NCBI GenBank assembly: GCA_030612945.1
Contig: JAUWMY010000047.1
Coordinates: forward strand, 1-11,029
Direction: 5' to 3'
Length of the DNA stretch: 11,029 nucleotides
From: Desulfobacteraceae bacterium
GTDB lineage: Bacteria; Desulfobacterota; DSM-4660; Desulfatiglandales; Desulfatiglandaceae
The notes under the pieces are model-generated. The model did not search any database. It saw only the letters and a program-made list of their open reading frames with translations, and was not told the origin of the DNA. Below, in pieces: positions 6,155-11,029 of this stretch (position 1 is its first letter; the number at the start of each line of letters is the position of its first letter). The translations under genes and the position numbers were made by a program.

Positions 6155-7018
6155 TTATGGATATGCGGAAGGTGAGGGTTTTCCGGGGGTTGAGTCCTTG
6201 GACCGTTTTATTGCTTCGGGCAGTGGTTTGCGATCGGCCAGCTTGAAACCTCGATCACGGCTTATATCTCGGAGGTGGGAAATTCTCAGGCGGTTTTCCG
6301 GGTGAGAAGCAAAATAATGCCCGAACCTGCCAGGGTCCTGTTCCCTGGGAATTTTTTCAAAAAAATCAGTTGTACCTGCGACGTGTCCGTAGGCACAATT
6401 CAATGTTTCCAGGGCAAACTCATCTGCCTGAGTTTCCTGACTTCGGGAAAAACTCATCTCCGTCATGCTCAGTCCACGTGCTACCATTCTGCTGACGCCA
6501 CTTTCAGGGCCAAACAGGAAGGTAGAAATCGTCATGAACACAACGGCCCGACCCAGACCCCGGAGATGATCCCGATGGGCATAGTGGCCCATCTCATGGG
6601 CAAGAATAAAGGCCAGTTCGTTTTCGGATGTCACCTTGTCTAAGAGCCCGGTGAATACGATAATATGGCCGCCCGGCAATGCCAGCGCGTTGATGGTTGG
6701 TGCTTTCCGGACATGGACCTGGAAGTGGTAGGGAAGGGCGGTGCAGCGCCCCTGTAAATCGTCTATCAAGGCCTGCACGTAATGCTGGCAGGTGGTATCC
6801 GCATCCTGTGCATTCATGGACCGGATAAAGGGCGCTGCCATTTTTTTCTCAAGATCTACTGAGATGTGCGGCACAATCAGGTTTACTGCCAACCCGAGCA
6901 CAATGTAGATGAGGATCACAATGCCCAATAACCCACCCATAAGCACAAAAAACTCTCGTATGGGTGAGGTGGGTGTCACATTCACATTGGACTCAGCCTG
7001 ACGGGGTGTATACTTCAT
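6155..7018 (-). CDS. M48 family zinc metalloprotease, membrane-anchored
   Basis: This encodes 287 residues. One membrane segment (about 23-49) follows a short N-terminal tail. The zinc site HEMGH is His141, Glu142 and His145, and the third ligand is Glu195 in SRSQETQADEFA, a standard M48 arrangement with Asp199 nearby. LPGGHIIVFTGLL (114-126) precedes it, and the C-terminal motif ASHPENRLRI (237-246) is also typical. M48 enzymes degrade misfolded or damaged envelope proteins. With one anchor the catalytic domain may face the periplasm (BepA/LoiP-like) or the cytoplasm; topology is not decided by the sequence. The ATG directly abuts the TAG of the preceding YbjQ gene, and its ribosome site (GAAGGG) lies inside that gene, so translation is coupled. 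It is the last gene of the YbjQ-YbjQ-M48 operon. The C-terminal 25 residues are polar and rich in Lys, Ser and Pro. Confidence 0.93.
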   Translation of the reverse strand: MKYTPRQAESNVNVTPTSPIREFFVLMGGLLGIVILIYIVLGLAVNLIVPHISVDLEKKMAAPFIRSMNAQDADTTCQHYVQALIDDLQGRCTALPYHFQVHVRKAPTINALALPGGHIIVFTGLLDKVTSENELAFILAHEMGHYAHRDHLRGLGRAVVFMTISTFLFGPESGVSRMVARGLSMTEMSFSRSQETQADEFALETLNCAYGHVAGTTDFFEKIPREQDPGRFGHYFASHPENRLRISHLRDISRDRGFKLADRKPLPEAIKRSKDSTPGKPSPSAYP

Positions 7019-7468
7019 CTACCCTTCTACTGTAAGGGCAGTTCCGTATGCTATTGCCTCCAGACACCCCACGCCCTTTTTGTTGGCTCTTTTGCCGATA
7101 GTGGATGTTTCGATGCGGACATTCACAATCACAGTAGCACTCCCGGCCATTTCCTTCATTCTCAGGAGGGCTTCCCGACGAGCCCTGTCAATGAGGGTTT
7201 CATAAGACTTAACCGTGCCACCGAAGATATTACGAAGCCCCGCGAGCATTCGTTTGAAATAATCTATTGAAATCACTGCACTTCCATAGACCATTTTAGC
7301 CGATCTCACCTTTTCAGCAGGGTAGTCGAAACCCTTCATGGTCACGGCTGGCAGGTTAAGAAATGCGTTTTCCCGCTTCCGGATGGAACGGTAGTGCCGT
7401 TTTTCCGCCAGGGTACCGGCTATGTATCCGACCGCAATCAGGATCAGAAAAATAATCAGGTCATACAT
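7019..7468 (-). CDS. YbjQ-family protein with N-terminal membrane anchor
   Basis: This encodes 149 residues from the ATG at 7468. A longer open frame extends upstream to 7600, but it overlaps the preceding gene and has no ribosome site; AGGAG at 7476-7480, seven bases before 7468, fixes the start. Residues 3-19 are one membrane segment, followed by a basic stretch (EKRHYRSIRKRE). Residues about 38-149 match the YbjQ/UPF0145 fold: YGSAVISIDYFKRMLAGLRN, FGG, then a helix with RARREALLRM, and the closing strand VIVNVRIETSTIG...AIAYGTALTV. This family is labelled as putatively heavy-metal-binding and forms pentamers in solved members; its physiological role is not known. The usual N-terminal strand (TTxxxPG) is replaced by a diverged one after the anchor. 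The gene sits between a soluble YbjQ gene (13-base gap) and the M48 protease gene (no gap). Confidence 0.88.
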   Translation of the reverse strand: MYDLIIFLILIAVGYIAGTLAEKRHYRSIRKRENAFLNLPAVTMKGFDYPAEKVRSAKMVYGSAVISIDYFKRMLAGLRNIFGGTVKSYETLIDRARREALLRMKEMAGSATVIVNVRIETSTIGKRANKKGVGCLEAIAYGTALTVEG

Positions 7469-7481
7469 TGATGGTCTCCTT

Positions 7482-8150
7482 CTATTCAACGCGGACGGCT
7501 GTACCGTAGGCGTACAATTCGGCTGCGCCCTGTGCAACAGAGGATGTAGAAAACCGGATGTTGACGATGGCGTTCGCCCCGAACTGGCGGGCCTGCTCAA
7601 TCAAGCGCTCCATAGCTTGTTTTCGGGACTCTTGTAGCAGTTGGGTGTAACCCTTGAGTTCCCCCCCCACCAGGTTTTTGAGGCCGGCCATCAAATCTTT
7701 TCCCAGATGTTTAGCCCGGATTGTGCTGCCGGAAACCAGTCCAAAATGCTCCACAATGCTTTTCCCTGGTACAGTTTCAATATTGGTGATTATCATTTCT
7801 CCTCCATCAGCGGTTCTGGCGGGTTGAGCGGATACTGGTACTGCCTGGTTTTTACCGGAATCTGCTTCCGTCGTTTCTACCCCTTCATGTTGATTGGATG
7901 CACTTACTTCACCCGATACCTTTACTTGCTCGAGATTGCAGACGGCCCCGACGTCTTCGAATGCCTTTAGGAACTTTTTGGCAGTTCCCGCTTCCACGTT
8001 TTTTCGAATCAACACACGTTTGCCGGAAAATAGACGGTCAATGCTCTGGTCATCGGCTTTAAGTATGTTCATAAGAGCCTTTTTAACAGTGTCGATCTCT
8101 TTTCCTGGTACAGTTTTCCCTTCAAAGACGATGTTGTAATGATTTTTCAT
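7482..8150 (-). CDS. Two-domain protein: N-terminal domain of unknown function plus C-terminal YbjQ domain
   Basis: This encodes 222 residues. Residues 1-76 form a small alpha/beta domain (YNIVFEGKTVPGKEIDTVKKAL, IDRLFSGKRVLIRKNV, AKKFLKAFEDVGAVCNLEQV). I know similar text as an N-terminal module on various bacterial membrane and cytoplasmic proteins but cannot name it. A polar linker (77-117) follows, then a YbjQ/UPF0145 domain (119-222) with TVPGKSIVEHFGLVSGSTIRAK, LKNLVGGELKGYTQLL, ARQFGANAIVNIRFSTS and AYGTAVRV. No signal or membrane segment is seen, so it is probably cytoplasmic. It is the first gene of the operon. GGGGG at 8155-8159 lies five bases before the ATG. The codons for VGGE include a run of eight G (7661-7668 as C on plus), in frame here but prone to slippage. 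Confidence 0.88.
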   Translation of the reverse strand: MKNHYNIVFEGKTVPGKEIDTVKKALMNILKADDQSIDRLFSGKRVLIRKNVEAGTAKKFLKAFEDVGAVCNLEQVKVSGEVSASNQHEGVETTEADSGKNQAVPVSAQPARTADGGEMIITNIETVPGKSIVEHFGLVSGSTIRAKHLGKDLMAGLKNLVGGELKGYTQLLQESRKQAMERLIEQARQFGANAIVNIRFSTSSVAQGAAELYAYGTAVRVE

Positions 8151-8255
8151 ACAGCCCCCTTTCCAAGGTTTTTAAAATTGGAGTCACCATATGTATCGAC
8201 AAAGGTTATGAAATGAAACAACCGCCCAGGTTAAGAGAGGACCTTAATCCTTGCA

Positions 8256-8291
8256 GAGAGAATATAAACCGTTGCCGTTTGGTATTCTCTC
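8256..8291. other. Hairpin upstream of the YbjQ-M48 operon
   Basis: GAGAGAATA (8256-8264) pairs exactly with TATTCTCTC (8283-8291), and AAAC/GTTT inside extends the fold with small mismatches. It lies about 105 bases before the operon start and could be a leader structure or a dispersed palindrome. No U-run follows on either strand. Confidence 0.5.
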
Positions 8292-8444
8292 GTATTATCG
8301 GCGAGGTAAGCTGATTTCTTTAGTCTTATTTTTAAATGATCGTAACTGTTCATGGGTTCAGAGGTTTTCCGCTAAAGGCGGGACTGAAAGCGGGATTCAA
8401 GGTTCAAAATTGTTAAGTTCTCAATAAATCCGGGCTGAATTAGA

Positions 8445-8479
8445 AAAATCCCCCCCAATCCCCCTTTGCAAAAGGGGGA
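8445..8479 (+). repeat. C-rich dispersed repeat with hairpin, copy A
   Basis: The 23-mer at 8445-8467 (AAAAT, C-run, AAT, C-run, TTT) matches the reverse complement of 8621-8643 at 22 of 23 positions. Its last part forms a perfect 9-bp stem TCCCCCTTT/AAAGGGGGA (8459-8479) with a three-base loop. Repeats of this kind are widespread in intergenic DNA of several bacterial phyla. Confidence 0.75.
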
Positions 8480-8563
8480 AGCAGGTGGAATGCCCGAACC
8501 TATTGAGATGTTACCAAAATTGCATTTAACAGAAGGATTTTAATATGAAATGTCTTTGATTTC

Positions 8564-8643
8564 AAAATCCCTCCTAACCCCCCTTTTCAAAGAGGGGAAA
8601 AACTTAAGCCCCCCTTTACTAAAGGGGGATTGAGGGGGATTTT
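8564..8643. repeat. C-rich dispersed repeats B and C in inverted pair
   Basis: The 23-mer at 8564-8586 and the inverted copy at 8621-8643 match at 19 of 23 positions and can pair over the intervening 34 bases. Each is also followed by its own CCCCTTT-type small stem. Together with copy A they form a cluster of three related units in about 200 bases. Confidence 0.7.
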
Positions 8644-8814
8644 ATAGACTGCATTCCGTTTGACTTTAACAGCTCCCTATCTGAGAGGCCAAATGGCTTG
8701 ACTGGAAGTTCCCCCCGGTGGTAAAAAATCAGGACCTGAAGTATCCATCGGCCTTTGAGACCGTGAAAAGGGGACGGGGAGGGCAGGCCAAAATCCACAA
8801 TCCAAAATCTAAAA

Positions 8815-8847
8815 TAGTGCCTGAACGTAGTTCTCGTTCAGGCACTA
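8815..8847. terminator. Perfect 13-bp hairpin before the ketopantoate reductase gene
   Basis: TAGTGCCTGAACG (8815-8827) pairs exactly with CGTTCAGGCACTA (8835-8847) around a seven-base loop. On the minus strand it is followed by TTTTAGATTTT, which fits a terminator for leftward transcription. However, no leftward gene ends here, and the stem is only 10 bases from the GAGG ribosome site of the plus-strand gene. It may instead be a 5' leader structure or a dispersed palindrome. The structure is certain; its role is not. Confidence 0.5.
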
Positions 8848-8869
8848 ACTACTCTTTGAGGTATTATAT

Positions 8870-9763
8870 ATGCAACCCCGTGAGCGTTGCTGGATCGTTG
8901 GGGCTGGTGCCGTGGGTTCAGTACTCGCTGCAATTATCCAGCAAAACCAGACAATTGAGACCTATCTGGTGGGCAGCAGTGTCCATGCAAAAGAAGTCCA
9001 AAAGAATGGTCTTTTTTTTCAAATCGAGGATGAGAAGCCATCAAACGTTCCAGTAAGGGTAATTTCCCCGGATCAGGTTCCGGCACTGGAGGAAAGGGAT
9101 ATCGTCTTGATGACGATAAAAGTGCCCTTGTTGGATAGAACCTTACTCTGGTTGCGGCCTAAGTGCAGCCCTGAGGTTGGCATTATTGCCCTTCAAAACG
9201 GAATCGGCCCTGAGGAGATTATAGCTCACGGGCTTGACCGCCCCGTGGATCGAGGGCTTTTGTTTTTTGGGGCCAATAGTCCCTCTCCCGGCAAAGTGCG
9301 CTACTTTCCTGGTACCATTCACCTTCGACCATCAGCCGTAACTGAGAGCTTGTGTAATCTGTTGGAAGGGTCGACGGTTAAGTGTGAACTGGCAAAGAAC
9401 TTTAAAGAAATGGAGTGGTTTAAACTTGCCATCAACTGCATTGCCAACCCCTTTGCCGGCATCCTGAACGCTGGTAATCGCCAGATTGCTCAAGACGTCC
9501 TCAATCCTGCCAAAGAACTCGTTTTATCTGAAGTCCGTCAGGTCGCCAAAGCTGAAGGTGTCAGTATTGACATCACTGTCAAAGAAATGAACCGCTACCT
9601 CGGCCGTGACAATGTGCCATCGCTAAAGGCCGATCTTGATAGAGGGATGCCGACGGAAATCGAGGTTCTTAACGGAGCAGTTATCCGTCTCGGAAAGCGA
9701 CACGGCATTTCAACGCCCATAAACAGGCTACTTGTAAGCATGGTAAAATTCCTTGAATCATGA
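8870..9763 (+). CDS. panE: 2-dehydropantoate 2-reductase (ketopantoate reductase)
   Basis: This encodes 297 residues, typical length. The enzyme reduces ketopantoate to pantoate with NADPH in the pathway to coenzyme A, in the cytoplasm. The N-terminal Rossmann fold begins WIVGAGAVGS (Gly11, Gly13, Gly16). IALQNGIGPEE carries Asn110. The second domain has the catalytic Lys185 in EWFKLAINCIANPF, with Asn189 and Asn193, followed by the substrate site PSLKADLDRGMPTEIEVLNG, in which Ser251 and Glu263 correspond by alignment to Ser244 and Glu256 of the E. coli enzyme. The start is supported by GAGG at 8858-8861, eight bases upstream. It is the only plus-strand gene, with no other pantothenate gene nearby, so it appears monocistronic. 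Paralogues of this family in which the substrate is uncertain are common, so panE itself is likely but not certain. It ends convergently with the specificity gene 79 bases away. Confidence 0.88.
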   Translation: MQPRERCWIVGAGAVGSVLAAIIQQNQTIETYLVGSSVHAKEVQKNGLFFQIEDEKPSNVPVRVISPDQVPALEERDIVLMTIKVPLLDRTLLWLRPKCSPEVGIIALQNGIGPEEIIAHGLDRPVDRGLLFFGANSPSPGKVRYFPGTIHLRPSAVTESLCNLLEGSTVKCELAKNFKEMEWFKLAINCIANPFAGILNAGNRQIAQDVLNPAKELVLSEVRQVAKAEGVSIDITVKEMNRYLGRDNVPSLKADLDRGMPTEIEVLNGAVIRLGKRHGISTPINRLLVSMVKFLES

Positions 9764-9786
9764 TCTCTTCCAGGAAACTGCCTAAA

Positions 9787-9828
9787 CCATTTCACCTATC
9801 GAAACACTGCCTTCCTGTCCCGAAATGG
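9787..9828. other. Weak hairpin in the convergent gap after panE
   Basis: CCATTTC (9787-9793) is complementary to GAAATGG (9822-9828) across a 28-base loop, in the 79-base gap between two converging genes. A shared transcription end is expected here, but the loop is long and there is no clear U-run, so the call is weak. Confidence 0.2.
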
Positions 9829-9842
9829 GAAAACCGTCGAGA

Positions 9843-10793
9843 TTATGGTGGTATAATATCAGCAATATCTTGGCGAACTAACTTAATATCCCTGTTTGAA
9901 GGCCATGCTACACGAAGTTTTCCTGTTAACAGTACCTGCATTAATCCTTTTTTCAATAAAATTAGCTGGTCCCTGTGGTTTGATTCCGTTTCAAGTTCAT
10001 CGTCGGTTGAAGACAAGATTTCGGCGATTTCCTTCTGCTCCTTGGCCGGGGGTAGAGGGATAAGAAACGATTCTAAATTTTCTCTCGGCAAACTATTTAT
10101 CGATGTTCCCCGAATTTCAAAATCTGCTCCTGTCACCCAGGGGATATGCCCGTTCCCGCGAGTGAGAAGCCTTTGCATTAGGCCCTTTTTCAGCTCTTTT
10201 GTCTTATCGATAATCTGAGTTGTTTTGTGAATTTCATCATCGACTGTGGCCAGAATTTCAGCGATCTTTTTTTGTTCGGAAATCGGTGGTAATGAAACAA
10301 CAAATGATTCCAAGTCTGCTCTAAGCAAACCATTTATTGATGTCCTTTGAATGAGGGCTTTTAGCCGATTTTTACTATAGTTGAGATACCAGTAAAGATA
10401 ATTTGTCAGTGTTTTTTCTTGATCAAGTATAATGCCGGTTATATCCCGGTTGATAGCAATATCAAATGGCGCAATAGCAAGTTTGCCGACACCGTTCCTG
10501 GTAACAACCAATAATCTCCCCTTTAAAATGATATTTGTGGCACTGTTATCGACTCCTTCATTAGTAATATAATGTCTTATTTGACTAATTTGCTGGTTTT
10601 CAAAATCTGCCCCTGTGACCCAGGGAATATTGCCATCCCAATAGTCCCTATTTGTTGTATCAGGTGTTCCTCCGTTAAAAAATTTCTTCGAAATATCTTT
10701 TAGCTGTACTACCTCCCAATCCACAGGTATCTTACCAATAGGAGTATACTTATACTTAACATCTGTTTTTAAACTGCTTACCTGTTCAGCCAT
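9843..10793 (-). CDS. hsdS: Type I restriction-modification specificity subunit with second recognition domain deleted
   Basis: HsdS chooses the DNA sequence that a type I enzyme methylates or cuts. This one has 316 residues, shorter than the usual 400 or so. TRD1 spans about 20-170 (DWEVVQLKDI..., NIPWVTGADFE at 56-66, RTSINGLLRADLESFVVSLPP). A helical spacer with EQKKIAEILATVDDEI and LKKGLMQRLLT follows (173-211). TRD2 should come next, but only its beginning (HIPWVTGADFE, 216-226) and end (RGTSINSLPRENLESFLIPLPP, from 228) remain, joined in frame; by comparison with TRD1 about 80 residues are missing. The second spacer (EQKEIAEILSSTDDELE, LKKGLMQVLLTGK) is intact. The upstream frame ends at TAATG, sharing one base with the start, so translation is coupled. 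hsdM and hsdR are not in the window. A short C-terminal tail (296-316) follows the usual end. Confidence 0.88.
   Translation of the reverse strand: MAEQVSSLKTDVKYKYTPIGKIPVDWEVVQLKDISKKFFNGGTPDTTNRDYWDGNIPWVTGADFENQQISQIRHYITNEGVDNSATNIILKGRLLVVTRNGVGKLAIAPFDIAINRDITGIILDQEKTLTNYLYWYLNYSKNRLKALIQRTSINGLLRADLESFVVSLPPISEQKKIAEILATVDDEIHKTTQIIDKTKELKKGLMQRLLTRGNGHIPWVTGADFEIRGTSINSLPRENLESFLIPLPPAKEQKEIAEILSSTDDELETESNHRDQLILLKKGLMQVLLTGKLRVAWPSNRDIKLVRQDIADIIPP
10116..10151 (-). repeat. Internal duplicate of the TRD start, second copy
   Basis: This 36-bp stretch matches 10599-10634 at 31 of 36 positions and codes for the motif around PWVTGADFE in the second recognition domain. Its partner encodes the same motif in TRD1. 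Such similar borders can mediate TRD exchange or deletion. Confidence 0.75.
10599..10634 (-). repeat. Internal duplicate of the TRD start, first copy
   Basis: This codes for NIPWVTGADFE in TRD1 and is the partner of 10116-10151 in the same orientation. The high DNA similarity suggests shared ancestry or gene conversion between the two half-domains. Confidence 0.75.
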
Positions 10794-11029
10794 TATTTTG
10801 TTCCAAAGACTTTTATAATGAAGGCTTCAAATGCCTTTTCATACATTTCCGGTCTCACATCGATTCCGGGAATAGCTGGAATATCAAGACCGCTTTTTGC
10901 GAATGCATTACCAACCACTTTAAGGGAATCCCTGACATTTGAACATCTCAAATAAACGGATTTCCATTTTTTGTAGATATCATTTAATGTAACAAAAACC
11001 TTAGAAATTGCGTAAAAAATGGAAATCCA
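10793..11029 (-). CDS. C-terminal part of an unrecognised gene upstream of hsdS (partial)
   Basis: An open frame enters from the window edge and gives 78 residues (WISIFYAISK ... VRPEMYEKAFEAFIIKVFGTK) before TAA at 10793-10795. The TAA shares its last base with the hsdS ATG (TAATG), which is typical of co-translated genes and the main reason to believe it is real. The tail contains LNDIYKKWKSVYLRC, NAFAKSGLDIPAIPGIDV and a mixed helical end. It does not look like the C-terminus of HsdM or HsdR as I know them, and I do not recognise the family. It may be an accessory gene inserted between the methylase and specificity genes. The start lies outside the window. Confidence 0.6.
   Translation of the reverse strand, partial: WISIFYAISKVFVTLNDIYKKWKSVYLRCSNVRDSLKVVGNAFAKSGLDIPAIPGIDVRPEMYEKAFEAFIIKVFGTK
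10958..11028. repeat. 15-bp perfect inverted repeat at the window edge
   Basis: GGATTTCCATTTTTT (10958-10972) is exactly complementary to AAAAAATGGAAATCC (11014-11028), with 41 bases between. Both arms are inside the partial reading frame. It could form an mRNA hairpin, or arise from a snap-back artefact if the contig ends here. Confidence 0.6.

Larger units (their letters stand above)
8151..8869. other. Repeat-rich intergenic region between divergent transcription units
   Basis: No gene is supported in these 719 bases. It holds the upstream region of the YbjQ-M48 operon, a 9-bp hairpin at 8256-8291, short CCGC/GCGG and GCGGGA motifs near 8370-8395, three related C-rich 23-bp repeats (8445-8643), and a 13-bp stem at 8815-8847 before the ketopantoate reductase gene. 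A possible plus-strand promoter is TTGACT (8698-8703), 18 bases, TAAAAA (8722-8727); it is weak. No confident promoter was found for the minus-strand operon. Confidence 0.55.

Noticed and set aside
7469..7600. Upstream extension of the anchored YbjQ protein by 44 residues
   Set aside because: It overlaps the preceding YbjQ gene in another frame, reads as low-complexity sequence and lacks a ribosome site; the start at 7468 has AGGAG at good spacing.
7661..7668. G8 tract in the first YbjQ gene as a second phase-variable site
   Set aside because: The frame is intact through the tract and the protein matches the family on both sides; there is no evidence of switching.
8213..8314. Possible 33-residue plus-strand peptide (MKQPPRLREDLN...)
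   Set aside because: It has only a weak AAGG site, covers the hairpin at 8256-8291 and shows no recognisable family.

Overview
The window is a bacterial chromosomal segment with moderate G+C and well-formed Shine-Dalgarno sites. The organism is probably a member of the Desulfobacterota (former Deltaproteobacteria). That is an inference from the gene style (a large hybrid sensor kinase with a Cache-like sensor, a BNR/propeller protein with a trace of a CFI-box C-terminus, a GlsB/YeaQ membrane protein) and from the density of small palindromic repeats between genes. No rRNA, tRNA, CRISPR array or complete insertion sequence was found. Except for a ketopantoate reductase gene, every gene is on the minus strand.

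Layout. 123-584 encodes a small secreted protein built of five 17-residue repeats (5-fold beta-flower type). 732-2029 holds a family I-type lipase/esterase and a GlsB/YeaQ membrane protein; this pair is bracketed by two inverted copies of a 24-bp repeat that differ at one base. 2030-2480 is intergenic and carries a compound palindromic element next to the stop codon of a 743-residue hybrid histidine kinase (2481-4712). 4713-5496 is free of intact genes and contains a dyad element and an almost fully palindromic 181-bp MITE with a 3-bp target duplication. The MITE lies against the decayed 3' end of a secreted propeller-type gene (5497-5897), whose frame is broken at a run of nine G. That gene has the clearest promoter in the window and a triple 13-bp repeat in its leader.

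8150-6155 is a tight three-gene operon: a two-domain YbjQ protein, a membrane-anchored YbjQ protein and an M48 metalloprotease facing the envelope. 8151-8869 is a repeat-rich divergent intergenic region leading to ketopantoate reductase (8870-9763, plus strand). The right end (9843-11029, minus) is part of a type I restriction-modification locus: a specificity subunit whose second target-recognition domain has been deleted in frame, overlapped by the end of an unrecognised upstream gene.

How the genes relate. The YbjQ-YbjQ-M48 set is the only convincing functional operon, and its tight coupling suggests a joint role in envelope protein handling. The lipase/GlsB pair and the specificity gene look like accessory cargo. 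The features most worth follow-up are the single-TRD specificity subunit, the G9 frameshift, the inverted repeats around the lipase cassette, and the set of palindromic elements.
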